A DNA stretch of 64,000 bases from NCBI RefSeq assembly GCF_009870125.1, contig NC_046683.1, positions 46,391,869 through 46,455,868 of the forward strand, written 5' to 3'. The position numbers and the translations under genes were made by a program. Positions 13,901 to 27,288 of the stretch are shown piece after piece. This DNA is from Drosophila pseudoobscura. Its lineage: Eukaryota > Arthropoda > Insecta > Diptera > Drosophilidae. The first letter of the stretch is position 1; each line of letters opens with the position of its first letter. The notes under the pieces are model-generated. The model was not told the origin of the DNA and did not search any database. It saw only the letters and a list, made by a program, of their open reading frames with translations.

Positions 13901-15358
13901 GCAATCGGGGGATCAGTTGCCTCGAACCCCGACTGAGTCACAGCTGCACTGAGCGAAGACTCTTGTAAGACAGTGTGTTGTGGTGTGGATTGCATCAACT
14001 ATAGATTAGGATATCAGCATTAAAGGAAATACGGGAAGACAAAAAGAAAACCGATTGAAGATTTATGTAAGTCATGTTTAGGGCATATGTCAAAGAATAT
14101 TTTAGTTGGGCCATAGATCTAAATACGACCAGGCTGAACGCAGTTCGACCCACGGAAAGGTAAGCGGAAAAGCCGGAAAGGCCTAGATGGGGGTGGGTCC
14201 ATTAAAATACATCTGTCCAGGGAGAGGTTGGGAGTCAACAATCCTGTGACGGAGCTTGTGCACAAACATCACACCAAAATCGGTCAGTATGTTTGAGCCT
14301 GGATCGAACAGATTCAATAAAACTTGCATTCTGCAACTATTTTGCATGACAAACAGACAAGAACTTGCAGTTGAATAAAGAAAAATCTGTCCCAGAGAAG
14401 ACTGGCGACTTCTCTCCTCCGCGAGTGTTTTATGGTAGTCAGGCGCATACCAAAAAATGGCCTCTATGGATCGTCCATTGAATATTAAGTTGGGGGAACA
14501 ATTAATAGAGCTGCCGCGGTGTCCGGAATCGACAGACAGAACAGATTCGATTGATATTTCCAACACGCAGACGCAAATTGTGCGACGCGTGCAAGACCAA
14601 AAGCCGAACAAAAATGGCAAAACCGAAAGATACGGGGATAGCGAAAGAAAAACAAAAACAAAACAACCGAAATTCAAAAGGAATACAATGCAAATTAAGA
14701 TTTAAATCGAAATCGAAATTGAATGCGACACAAATGCATGGTAAATGTTTTGTTCTTTGCGCCTCACGACGCGAGGTACGTATATATATATATATATATA
14801 TACATGTATTTATTCATGGGATGGGTTTACACTATACTACAGGTACGTATATATATAGATAGGTATATAATATTAAATATATATTAGATTCGTTTATAGC
14901 TTTGGTGATCATCCACAAACGTTTTATGCACAGTTTTCACTTGTTTGTGACAAGGATATCGTTGTTTTTCTATTCTTTTTGGGTTTAGATTAGGAAACTT
15001 TCTTCTCGTATCTGTATACTTCTTCCTCCGCTACGTCATTCTGTATTCTATATTGCACTATATAGCCTACATATAGCTCGAGCTGGGCGACCCGAGGCAG
15101 CTACTTAGTGAATAAACATAAAAAAAAAAACTTGGACATTATAAACATTTCACTAGCTCTTCCTCTCTTCTTCTCTTACGCTCTCTCTCTGTCACACGCC
15201 CGCCCACACACACTAGGCTGTGATGTGTGTGGGCACATGTGTGTGCGGGGCTCGCATACAATCACAGCAGACAAAATTACCTACAAAACATACAGAAAAC
15301 TAAACAAAAATCGAACTAAATTTGGCGTAGTTGCTTCATCTTTTTGTGGCTTTGCCTT
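10982..15358. other. Intergenic region between the GPCR gene and anchor
   Basis: No supported exon. The first few hundred bases above 10981 should hold the GPCR 5' UTR and promoter. The segment just below 15359 should hold the anchor 3' UTR; a TTTATT at 14809-14814 reads AATAAA on the minus strand and is a candidate poly(A) signal. A (TA)n tract lies at about 14779-14802. GC-rich repeats (GGATC, GGGCC) occur near 11605-11640. Confidence 0.5.
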
Positions 15359-18300
15359 TTAGATGCGACTGCAAAAGTTGTAGAGCAGCAGCTTATCCTC
15401 GAAATGATAGACGTTGTTGATGTGCCGCAGTACTCGGCCGTCGACCAGATGCCGAGCATAGTGCACCGCCTCCATGCGGTCCTTGGAGAGGCCCACCTCG
15501 ATGAGCCAGCTGACGAATTCGCTGCCATAGAATACCTTGCGGTAGACACGAATGCGCCACCTGAGGAAACACACACACAAGAATAGGTTAATAAATGTTC
15601 AACCAGAGATAAGGCAGTACTACGATCTGTCTGTCAAATATCGAATGAAATAGAGAGGGAGAGAGCGCTAATCAAGAGCTGGGAGGTCGCAAATGGATCT
15701 TACCTACATTTCCAAATTAAAAATGTCCTACAAACATATCTTCCAATTGATTAATCCTATCGCTGCTCAAATTTCTAATGCAGAAAGGGTTTCAAAAATA
15801 AAAATACACATTTCTCTACTGATCAAATGTCCTACAGCTAATCCTACAGTTTGTTTTGTATCTAACTACAAGCTATGTTTAAATGATGACACAAAAACCC
15901 ACCTTCTGTCCTTGGCAATGTCCTTCTTGCAGTTCTCCAAATGATGATTGCGAAACTGTTCGCAAATGGTCTTCGTTTCGGGACGAACATTCGACCAGTG
16001 CGGCAGGCTGACGACATTCGCTCCATACCTGTGACAAGCAAAAGCAAATGAAAAACTTTTCTCAAAGGATTTTCCCCCATCCCGTAACTTACCATAACTT
16101 CCGCCAGAGCTTGACCACTGGCATGAGCAGCTCTCCCATGTCCGTTATGAACACAGCCAAGACGATGAGACCCTGGCCGAAATTGAGGAAAGCGTCGAGG
16201 AAACTCAGCTCCAGATAGATGCCCGACATGCCCTCCATCACCAATGTCCAAATGGACACGGCCAGGCCCACAAACATGGAGCACAGCAGAGCAATCAGCA
16301 GGACGGTGTGCTTCAGCGTCTGATGCTCGTCCGAGTCGCTTGTTTGCTCCAGCGGTTCGAGTCCGCGTCGTGTCTGATCCTCATACCGTTCGATAATCGT
16401 CTGACAGCTTTGCCGCGAAGTGCTCGGCCCGCAATTGAACGAACTGCTGCACATGTGACTGCGTATCCTTCAAGGAAAACAACACCGTAAGACCTTTTCA
16501 TTGGAAATGTATAGAATACTATGCAACATACTCTTCTGTTGTGGCTGGTTCGGTTTCGATTTTGTCCAGATCTTTGGGATTAACAGCATTCGGTCGCTGA
16601 CGATTGCGACTCAACAGATCCTCAATGTCGACCACCACAGTGCTGGTTGTTGTTGGGGTCGTCACGGCACTTCCTCCGGAACAGCAATTGCCATTGCCCG
16701 AGCCACAGCCTCCACTGCTATTGGCTCTGTTCGCTGGCACTCCCGCGGCTGTGGGTATCATTTCATCATCGTCCGACGAGGACGAATACGAAGCAGTGCG
16801 CACGCTCTGCCTTAGCGAGGTTCGATCTGTGTGGCTCAGCAAATTGGTTGTGGATATGGTCGAATGCAAATCTGAAGATTCTGGGGTAAGAAAATTCGAT
16901 TAAAGTTGTGGAATTTGTGGCAGTGAAGGGATATCGAAGTGCGTACCCGACTCTGGATTCGACAGCTCACGTGAATATGTCATGAACTTCTCGTAGCGTT
17001 TCTTGTACCGCTGATGCAGCACCAAGCAACCGACAGTCACTGCAAAGTATTTAAGAAAATCTCACTTTACACAATTCTTCAAATTAAGATACAAAAAATG
17101 ATATTCCACAACAGTCAAATCAGATTGAAAACTTTACATGCATCACGTATTGTGGTAACAACTGCCAGACCTCTTTCCTATTGACAAGGAAATATAACTT
17201 ATTCCTGGGGCCAAGTAGGAGGGTAACAATTACCCACTTTTAAAGCTGGGAAAAATATTTAAATACCCAGAAGGAAATCAGGAACAACATTTGCTGGACG
17301 TTGTGTCTCTTGTTTTGGCAACGATGAAAAATGAAACAAACTTCAAACCAAAACCATAGATACACCATGCAGAAAATATTTTCCTACATTCTTTCCCTCT
17401 TGTGTTTAAACAAATTTCACCCAGCGCTCAAAAGGAGGGTGGAATATATCCCTAGAAGAGGGCCACGACAGATTGTTATTAACTTTTCAATGTATATAGT
17501 TTTATCATCACGTTGTTGGGGGACACCAAAAGTGTCTAAATAATGCCCTAAGGACTGACCTATAAAGCACATAACTAGCATAAAAACAGCGATGGCTGCC
17601 TGGGCATTTCCATATTGAAAGCTGGGATGATGTTTCTCTCCCGACATCACATTCGAGTCGAAGGCCACCAGGAGACCCGAAATTATGGCCGGCACGCCCC
17701 AAGCGAACACCAACTAAAAAAAGCCAGACTCTGATTAATAAATACCAAGAGATGAGTGAAAATCAATTGATTACCATATAGGGCCACATTTTGAGCACAA
17801 AACACAGGCTGCGGCACTGCAGGAAGAGCAGGGAGATGGCCAACAGAGCCGTCCACAGGCGAGTGCTGTAGGTGCCAATGTTGAACAAAAAGAACTGCAG
17901 ATACAAGGGCCAGCGTGGCACATGCTCCATTTTGGACCACAGTATAACCCCTATGCAGCACATGAGCTACAGAGAAAGTGTATTAAGAACAGATCCTGGG
18001 AGAGCAGCAGCAGTAATCCCTCACCTGAGACAGCACCAGACAGAAGGTAATTCGCTGCGGCATGCGCTTACAGCGCTTCGTGACAATCATCAGGGTCAGC
18101 ATGCAGCAGCAGGCGGCTGCCCCAGCAATGCTAATGTCAAACGAGAAGGCGTCCAGCTCGTGCAGATAATCCAGAGGCTTTAGATTCGTCAGCGATATCA
18201 TTTTGGCGGATATGAACATGAGAGGCGCTGAGATGAACGTGCAAAAGACCATACTGCGAGCAACCTACGAGCACAAAGGGTATTGAAAACGGTGTCAACC

Positions 18301-21300
18301 AATTAATGTTGTACGCCTTACCAATTCCACTTCCATGTTGTACTGCGTGGCAATGACAAAGGCGCCCGGGGCAGCGGGAAAGGTGCCATAGAGAAAGCCG
18401 AAAGTGCTCAGCTCTGTGGTGTCATTGAAGTTCTGGCCCGCCTGCATGATGTTCACCGTCTGCCGGATCACCAAGGGCAGCACCAATCTATATGCAAAGA
18501 AGGTGCCATTAATATCTAAACATAAAGCGCTATAAACACCAACTCACATCTTGACTAGAATGAGGACGCCAGGCAATAGGAACCCAATGCTCTTGTTCTC
18601 TGTTCCCCGGCCACCGACAATCTTCAGGCCGAGCAGAAACAAGGCAGTGGCCGAGAAGCTCTGTCCGAGCGTGCGCAGCGTGCTGGATACCATTTCGGGC
18701 AGGCCATGGGGGAAAAGAAATCCCCCGGCCACGCCCAGCAGGGTCATCAACAGCAGTGGATTGAAGAACAGTGCCACAATGGTGTTGAACACCAGTATGG
18801 CACGGTCGCCGAAGCATCTATTCCGTTTGGCCATTTGCTCGGCTGGACAGGTTTCCGGACACAGTGGCGGATTGCGTGTCTGGCAAAAGGAGGGGCAAAG
18901 GATTAGATATCTGAGCAGAGAGATGCTTCACTGTGGAGTTCTTACCGCCTCCTCCTTGTTTTTGATTATCTTGGAGATCTCCATGAGCACCAAACCAATG
19001 GGATTGAGTATGGCCAGCGAAATGGGTGCCATCAAATACAGATACGCGGCATATTCCGGATGCACATCCTTGTACAGAGCCATAACTGGGGGTACGCATA
19101 TGGAATTAATCATAGAAGATGCATTGAACAGATGATGATGAAACCCACCTATGGGATAGCCGATGGCAAAATCATTGCTCTGCGTACAGAAAATGGCCAT
19201 CAAACCGCCGCGGGCATAGTTGAGCGGCCTCGCCACCAGCAGGGAAATGATCAGCACCGAAAAGAAGACAATCGCCTTGGACACCAGCATCGCCAGGAGG
19301 AAGCTCCAGTTGACGGCACTCCAGTTGAGTTCCACCAGCGACAGGAAGATGAGCGAGGGCAGGGCAAAGGTGCCCACAAAGGTGCCCAGTCCCTTGGTTT
19401 CCGCATTGCTGATGATCTTGAAGCGTCCGGCAATGTAACTGCAATCAAAAAAGAGAACATTTATTAATCAATTTGTTGTGCGGCTTGTAAAGGCGTGTCT
19501 GGCCACGCCCTCCCTTCCCCCGAGGCAGTTGTTAAGCAAGTCCCCCCGCCGGAAAGGCGGAAACTCTGATGCATATACATATTAATTTATTTATTTGTAT
19601 ATAAAGCAATCACCAGACACTCCACACGTGATCCGGCTTGTAAACCAGTTTCGATTTCGGCGGCGTCTGGTCTCTTGGATAACAAACGATTTGTAAACGT
19701 TTCTCAGGTAAAAATCTGTATTTCTGTCACACCAAAATGAACTTCCCCTGTGCTTCGGACATCTGTCTGTCTGGGCAAACTGGAGTATGCGGAGTACTTC
19801 CCCGAATGCGGCCTCCACGGGGCATGACTCAATGCTAATTCACTGCAGCTCCACAAATCGCTACTTTGCTTGAGTTAATGGCTGCTGGGAAGAACCGGAA
19901 TAATGTCTCTGTTTGTCTCTGGAAGATGCTCAAGAGATAGGAGATTTCTTTCGCTATGTGTCTGTGAACTCCCCGATGTGTCATACATTTTTGGCATTCT
20001 TTGGAATTCCAGAAATACTCGCGACAATTGTGTATTCCTATCTGCTACAAAGTGTAAACATTATTGATAAGGAAATGTGTCTTGCAAAGGCATAGATCAA
20101 ATAGTCCAAACTGTACCCTAGATTCCATTCAAGTTGAAAATCTATAAAGCCCTAGCGCGAGATTTCTTTCCATGAAAGAAAGCTATAAATATACGTTTCA
20201 ACAGATGTTCTTGAACAAGCACATTCTTCACAAAAAATAACTTTAAGGTCTTGGGAACACAACAAAAGTAAAGGTAAATAGCATTTCCTTATTTACCCAC
20301 TTATCTAGAGGGCGAGCTACAAGTGTTTTGGAGTAACGCAGAAACAGAAATCGGAAAGAGTTGCCGGGCTTGGGTAACTGGAAGACCCTGGGGATGCCCT
20401 TGCAGATCCAACGTTTCTAGGTCTACTAGGTCTCCCAGTCCCGGGAATGGTTTATTCAATGTATTCGACTGCTCCGCTGGACTGCAGAGAACTGACTGTC
20501 CTGCCCACATCCGATACCTAGTCTAAATATAGTGAGCCGATCATGGCGGTTACTACCTGCAGTAAACAGAAAGGTTCTGTGCGGTTAAGGTTTCCCTAAA
20601 CTGAGGGATTAGAAACGGAAAAACCTTTTGAAATGGAGAACTAGTAGAGTGGCAATCGCCCTAAGTACGTGCCGCGCCTCAGTCGCAGTATTAAAGAGGT
20701 GTGACAAGATATTCCCTGGCATGAAATACATGAAATTCTCTCTGGCGAACGACCTGTTAGGCAACTCTCTAGAAACCGCCAGCTTCCCCCCAACCAACAG
20801 AAGAAACAGCTGCGTGTGCTTCTAGATTAGAATTGCTTTAACCCATATGGAATATGCCATACAAATTATACATTATATAGTATTCCGTATATGTAAGCTA
20901 AAGTGGCAGCAGCAGCAGCGGCAGCGGCAGCTCTGGGGTGGGAAGTATATTCCGGTAATTACTACCTAAGCTTATCAGCCTGTAGCCCGATCGAAAGTCT
21001 AGAAAGGAAATCCATCAATTCGAAACGGTGAGAGCGCCAATTAACACCGAATGAATCAAAATACGAACGCAACGTTCCACCAAATAAAAGATTAAAGTAT
21101 AATTTCAATCTGATAATGGTCGTAAAATAAATACATTTTAACTGCATTACGAGCCACACGAAATAAATATAAATAAAACTTGAATTGATGCGCTACTGTT
21201 TTAAATACATATCTGTTCCAGAGATCACGGAGTTGGGAGTGCAAATATTGGGATATTCAATCTAAAGAGCTTTGAGATTGTAATAATAAAGATTGTTAGC

Positions 21301-23280
21301 TCTAACTCCGAACAGCCTTTATTTATACTTAGAGATAGACTGTGTTCTTTCATCATTTAATCAATTTTTTGTAGGAATTAAAGCCCTTACAGGGCGTCTG
21401 TGGAGTCGTGAGGCGCTCCGTACGACATTTTCGGCGGATGACGGGAGAACTTTTGAGTAATAAAATAAAATGATATTACCGAACCGAACCGAACCCCCAC
21501 TTGGGGGAGTGCAATATCTATTCTATAATTATTTGATTGAACAGTAGGAATGCATTCGAATGAATGTCTACGCTGGGGGTGTAGCATGCATATCGCCAGT
21601 AATTGCCAGTCAAATACGGCAATAGGTGCTTGCATAATCTAAATAAGTACAACACAATAGATACGATATTAGATAGATGTTGCCTCAGGTGCTGCTGCTA
21701 CTGTCTGCTGCCCGCTGAATGCTGCACCGTTTGGCAAGGTCATTTTTGTAATTGTTTTGTTGACTCTCTCTCTACCGTATTTTTACGTGTGTTTTTTTTC
21801 CCCGCACTCTCTAAACGTTTTTACTTTCGATTATTGTTTAAGAGGCAATTAGGTTTCGGCTCAGATGCATATATCAAGATATAACAAGAGACCACCCGTG
21901 GGAGATTTCCGATTTCCGATTTCCATAGGTTGTTCCCGCGGCGAGTGAGCGGCAGGCACTCTGTTCAACAATTTCATGGCTTCATGGCTTGATGGCAATT
22001 TCCCCGGAAAATTGCGACCACAAACGTAGCCAAATTGTTCAGATTTTTCTGTTGTACAGTGGGAAGTAATGCAAGAATCTACATAAAAATATCTAAATCC
22101 GATTTCTACTTCAATGACTCAACGGAAATTTTGTAATTAAAAAACCCCTACTGTCGTTTTTTACAATAAATCAGAAATTCCACAAAGAACAGACAGCATA
22201 AATTACAAGACGAAAAAAAACAAGACAATAAACAAGGGCTACAGTCCGTTGCAAAGCTATAAAACCAGGGAATGGGGCTGACAAAATTATGAAAAACCCT
22301 GAGTGAGGGAAAATTGGAAAAGACGGCTCCGTTTTTTGGGTACGGAAGGTAGGATATATAAAACAAAATGCCGCTGTTTAACCAAGCCTTTTGTTAGGTA
22401 GGATTCCTCATATCATCATTCAGATCTCTGTCGCTGGGTAATTTAATATCTTTTTTTTTTTTAAAGAAAGCTGCAAAAAAAATTCCACAGAACACCCGTA
22501 AGCTCCATTTCACTTTTATCTACAAATAATGCCTGGGATATGCAACATTTTGCACAGCCCCATATCTCATGTTCCCAAAAAAAGTACATACAAACATTTT
22601 AAAAATAACAGACACTCATTTAACTGATTGTTCAACCATTTTTTGCGTGTGTCTGGAGTTTATTTGGAATAACAAACGAATCGAATTGGATCATGAGACA
22701 GCAGTTTGGCAGAAGATTAAATGCGAGTGGGCACTAGATAAGTGGCGAAAGAGGGGCAATAAATGGGCAAATCAGAGAAATTCAATGGCGGGACATAATG
22801 GACCCTCAATGGAGAACTTTCCTTTGCGGCACGTACACGCTCTGATAAGGGGAAAAGAGCGTCACGGAGCCACTGCGTGGGAAGCGTGTAGAGTTGGGAG
22901 GGGGGCAACTATCTATATGAACTTTGAGACCCCATATTAGGGGGCGAATGTATAAAGGAAAGGTCAGCCACCCACACACCTCCACAGCTGAACCCTAACC
23001 TTTGAGGGGGATGCAAGAGCAATGACAGCAGCACTATCGATTTCTATAATCTTATCATCTGCCCACGCGTACTCTCATGTGACTCGTCTACTAACCCGCA
23101 TATGATGATGCCAAAGCACTGAACCAATGCCGGATAGAAATTGTTCATGGATACACCGCCATCGTCGACGCGTGGCGTGGCATTGGCCCTGACCGTCGTG
23201 GCGACGGCCTCCATGAACGCTGCCGCCTCTGTGGTGTTGGCCACATTATTGTCCTTTGCGTAGTACATAGAACTATCCAT
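15359..23280 (-). CDS. anchor: anchor: GPR155/LYCHOS homologue, 13 exons
   Basis: Exons in transcript order: 23096-23280, 19149-19438, 18946-19085, 18548-18879, 18322-18487, 18025-18264, 17775-17966, 17560-17713, 16947-17039, 16532-16880, 16093-16467, 15903-16028, 15359-15560. They total 2844 nt, 947 aa. After a luminal N-terminus with NTT and NAT sites, the first half has about ten hydrophobic segments with PIN/auxin-carrier-like loops (IFCTQSNDFAIGYPI). Further membrane segments follow (MCCIGVILW, FNIGTYSTRLWTALL, FAWGVPAIISGLL), then a cytosolic Ser/Asp-rich linker (SYSSSSDDDE). More membrane helices precede the C-terminal DEP domain (VFYGSEFVSWLIEVG). The human homologue GPR155/LYCHOS is a lysosomal cholesterol sensor acting on mTORC1; fly anchor has been linked to BMP-dependent wing size. 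The same subcellular role here is inference. Confidence 0.88.
19439..23095 (-). other. First intron of anchor
   Basis: 3.66 kb intron from GG|gttagtag to tttgattgcag. No transposon or nested gene that I can recognise. Open frames inside (for example 22569-22940 on the plus strand) lack family features. A CAG/CGGCAG run sits near 20909-20931. Confidence 0.75.
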
Positions 23281-23403
23281 TGCGACTAATGCACTCAATA
23301 TTCAGGTACTATTGGGGTAGTAGGGTAGGTGAGCTGCGCGTCACTGGTACGTCATGGTGCACCACCACCCGTGGAAGAGGTTGTTCTGCAGCTGACGGCG
23401 CTG

Positions 23404-23411
23404 TGACGTCA
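23404..23411. promoter_or_regulatory. Palindromic CRE upstream of anchor ATG
   Basis: TGACGTCA, a perfect CREB/ATF consensus, about 125 bp upstream of the anchor start codon. It could be in the 5' UTR or promoter. Presence of the motif is direct; function is not shown. Confidence 0.35.
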
Positions 23412-23829
23412 AAGGGGTGGCACGCGCGACAAGCAGCTGGTTTAATATTGAGTTTTTCGCAAATATCAGGGGTTTTTTCCTTTCGCTTTAAAACCAGACA
23501 ACGGATGCTCTATTATTTAATTGGCTTTTCTACGCAGTGCCAATTGTTGTTGTTTTATATTTTTAGCACTCGTTTTCATGTTCAAAGCACAATATTTGTG
23601 ACGCCGACGAGGACGCTACTCTCGATTTCATCTGTTCGGGCGGTTAATTTTGCGTGGGCTCATCTTATTCGCACTGCGCGATTCCCGCGGCACTCGTTAT
23701 TAGCTACTTGGTATATTGTTTATTATTAAATTAACTTTTTGAGCGCCCGCCGATGCGCTTTTGTGGGAGTCGAAACAGCAGCAGTGTGACCACGATCTCA
23801 CAGACAGGGTCTCACTAATAAACTTAGCC

Positions 23830-26350
23830 CACTCAGCCCCCTCTATTTAAGCAGTTCAACAACTTGTGGTACACGGCGGAAAATAATACAGTTTACAAGT
23901 TCTTCTCGCAGATACATACTTTCTCTTTACTTAAAAAACTAATTATCACGATGTCTTTCACCTGAACTGCGCTAAAATTCTTCAAATTAACAACTTTCGT
24001 GGAGAGTAATACACTCTGGTCCACAATGGGTTAATCGTTTTCTGTCCATGATCGGAATTCAAATTCCTCGATTTTGGTATTCGGTCAAGTATTGCTAGTT
24101 AGATAAAGATTTAAGCTCTTAATTCTTAATTATATGCGATTGAAAATTCAATTTTCTACAAGATTGGCTAGTTTTAATGACTCCTTTTTCTTGGATTGTG
24201 TCTAAAATAAGGTTGAAGCAATAAAAGGTCAAAGCGCAAAACGTAAGTGTGTCTAGAATTAAACGTAAGTGAGTATGGATTGTTACGTGTTTGTTGCTGG
24301 TCAACAGGTGTTTGCTATGAGTATGGACATATTTATACCCTATTTCATATAATTGACATTAAAATTCTGTTTTTAAAGCCGATTTGAAACACAATTAATG
24401 AATTACATTTTGAACACTTATTAAGGAATATGATTAGTTTCGTGTGTCTATATATCGATCCCGATACCTATTCTTGGTCTCTGTAATAACACCATAAGCT
24501 GAAAACTTTTCGTATATATGTAGGTTTAAAACAGAGACTGGCTAGTAACTGCATATAGTGAAGCTTGGGATGAACAAATTTTTCCCAATTCTATAATATC
24601 CCAGGGTATTCAAAATGTGAAGGGATGTGCTGATCGATTTCTCCGCACATGAGTCTAGCCCATTCGAATTCAATGTTGTCAACGGTAAAACGTAAGTAGT
24701 TACGTAAAACATGCTGCTGCAGCATCATGTTGTGAAGAAACATGTTTGAAACCGATAACGATTTTTTTAAGCGTCGGCTTGACAAACATTTTTCACCTTT
24801 TTCATTGGTTGAAAAGAAAATCCCGTCCGTTTTCGTTTAAAAACCTTTTCAGTTACCGAAACCGGTAAAGCGTACCCAACCACATGAAAAATAAGTTTAT
24901 ATGGATACATTATATGTGGTGTATTGCAAATGCATATTAAAGTAACTTTTCAATACCAAGTGTTAATACCAGTCCAGTCCTTGGTCCGTTAAGCTGAGCC
25001 ACATGGCAGTACCTGAATAGCATGATGGCTGAAACGGGCCACGGACAGCATGTTCGGATATGTCGTGTTAATATAATATTCCCCAATGGCCCCAATATTC
25101 ACGTACATTTCCCGGTTGGTTCACCTTTTCAATCGTTGGAAAATGCAGTTCCAATCATCACTATTGGTCGATCCAACTACAATAATTAAAGTACATAATT
25201 TGAAAGTATGGAATGAAACTCACTGTTTCTACCGATTCATTTTCAAAATATACCGATAAAAAAATGAACTTAACCCACGTATCCCATCCCTTTACTAAAA
25301 CAGATGTGCAGCTTGGGTTAAAGCGTATATAAGTAGTGTTTTAAATTTCCTCTTGTAAATCATCCTTTCTCTTGACTTAAAAAGAAAATTACCACGATAT
25401 CATTAACCTTAACTGCACTGAAAATCTTAAAGTTTCATAATTTTCGTGGAGTTTACTTTAATACCTACTGGTCTAATTGACAATTGGTTAAATGCTCTCT
25501 GTCCGTCATCGAAAATCATATTCCTCGATTTTGATATTCGGTCTATTATTACTAGCCAGCTAGGACCTTCAACTCTGAACATATAACTTTATCAGATGGA
25601 TAAACTAATTCACCACAAGATGGGTAAATTTTAAGCATTCCTTTTTGTCGGATTGTTTATAAAATATACTTTAAACAAAAAAGGTCTCAAAAATTCCCGT
25701 TTTTACATGGTATCTACACGGTAACTACACGGCTACTAAATTTTTGAAACATAAATGGTTTTTTTTTTCTTGAATGAACGTTATAAATCTCTTTTCCAAG
25801 CTGCTTTGAAACTTTTCTCATATTGACATCTTTTTAGCCTATTAATTGATTTTATTAAATTCCTGTATGTATCTCGATCTCAATACATATTTTCGATATA
25901 TGCAATAATAACATAAACTGCAAAATTTCGTCGAGACAGCTTTAAAATGTAAAGAATTTTTGTTGCATACCTCCTAAATATACAGAAGAAGTTCGTAAAA
26001 TCGGTCATTGCATCCATTGGAGACTGTTGTCCATACTTTTCCATAGCTCAGCGGTTGGACCTAACCAAAGAGAGGTTTGTTTAACCATTTCTTTTTGTAC
26101 CGATGTTGAATAACTTTCGAGCAAACTTTGTTTTATCCGCCACCATGCAAAAAACATTAAAAGTCAATAAAACCACAATTCCATATACTTTTGTCCCGAT
26201 ATAGTTCTCTAAAAAGTGTATATGGAATGTTTGTCAAATACATATTATAAGTAACCGCAATTAATAATAATAATAGGAGGTTTTAATACTAGTCCTTGGG
26301 GTCCGTTAAAGTGGCCAACATGGCAAGTACTCGGTTGATGTTGCCTCTAT
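23830..26350. repeat. Diverged tandem repeat, two units of about 1.3-1.45 kb
   Basis: Unit A (about 23830-25060) and unit B (about 25270-26350) share a series of collinear matches. Examples are the segment starting ttcctcgatttt at 24064 and 25521; the block with cgatcccgataccta near 24457 and its partner cgatctcaatacata near 25868; and ccttgg..tccgttaa at 24979 and 26294. Spacing is 1.31-1.46 kb, so indels have accumulated. Neither unit keeps a convincing reading frame. The origin is unknown; an old local duplication or a non-autonomous element are both possible. Confidence 0.65.
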
Positions 26351-27055
26351 TCAATTCCCGTCTTTGGGACGACCGACTCAAATGATTCAAGGTCTTGTTA
26401 TTCCACTATATATGTATGTACATATGTTTGTACATACATACATACATATGTACACAAAAAAAAATATACATAGGTAGAATCGAATCATTTTTGAGTCTCC
26501 ACCAGAACCCCTCATTAAAACCGTAATACAGAATACTGTATACTATAGTGGTGGTCGACTTTTTTCCGTTAATTTTACTTTTGTCGTTTCTTAAGCAAGG
26601 TCTCACATTCATTGCTTAATATGGTTTCATTATCTAGGTTTTACCGGAAAAAAGCTGAGCTTTTTGACGCTTCTTGAGCGTTGAGTTGTGGCCTATAACC
26701 TCTATTTGCTGGACCATTTCGTCCTGCGATCTCTTTAGGCTGCTGGACCATATTTCCTCAAACTTATGGAAAGGCTTTTAGACATCGTAATGATATTTAT
26801 GCAGACTTATTTTTTGAAGATTTTTCCTTTCAACTACAGTTTGTTTCATGAAGATATCCCGCCGGAGCCCCTGTTGCTAAATTCTTAAAATCAAACTAAT
26901 TTCAAAATTATTTAGTACACTTTTTATTTCAATTGTAATTGTAATCTATTACGTTTCTGTCGAAATTAGGCGAATTTCAAAACACGTGATAATTCTACAG
27001 CAAAAACAACAAATTTTCGCATGCCTATGAAATCATGCGATAAAAATAGACGCGA

Positions 27056-27179
27056 TGACGTCAGTATCAGCCCGACCGGTGGGCGTGCGAAGACTCACGT
27101 TTACAGAGCAAAAGCCGCGATAAGCTTGGCGCCAAAGTCGCGTATAAAAGGTTGGGCTGCGTTGGACAAGATATCATTT
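27056..27179 (+). promoter_or_regulatory. CRE-TATA-Inr promoter of RS gene 1
   Basis: Palindromic CRE TGACGTCA at 27056-27063, TATAAAAG at 27143-27150 and an initiator TCATTT at 27174-27179. With the A at 27176 as +1, TATA starts at -33 and the CRE sits near -120. All three elements recur at the same spacing in copy 2. Confidence 0.7.
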
Positions 27180-27288
27180 GTTTGTGTTCGAGTGAAGCGG
27201 CAGCAGCAGCAGTAGCAGAAACAGCGACAGCGTAGACAGTAAGGTGCTACTCGTATTCTAAATAAAACAGGTCAAAACTAGAGTGAAA

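Noticed and set aside
22569..22940. 123-codon plus-strand frame in anchor intron 1
   Set aside because: No recognisable domain; composition like its surroundings.
26411..26440. 12-bp perfect hairpin made of tatgtatgtaca and its complement
   Set aside because: Simple TATG/TACA repeat; such palindromes are expected by chance in this sequence type.
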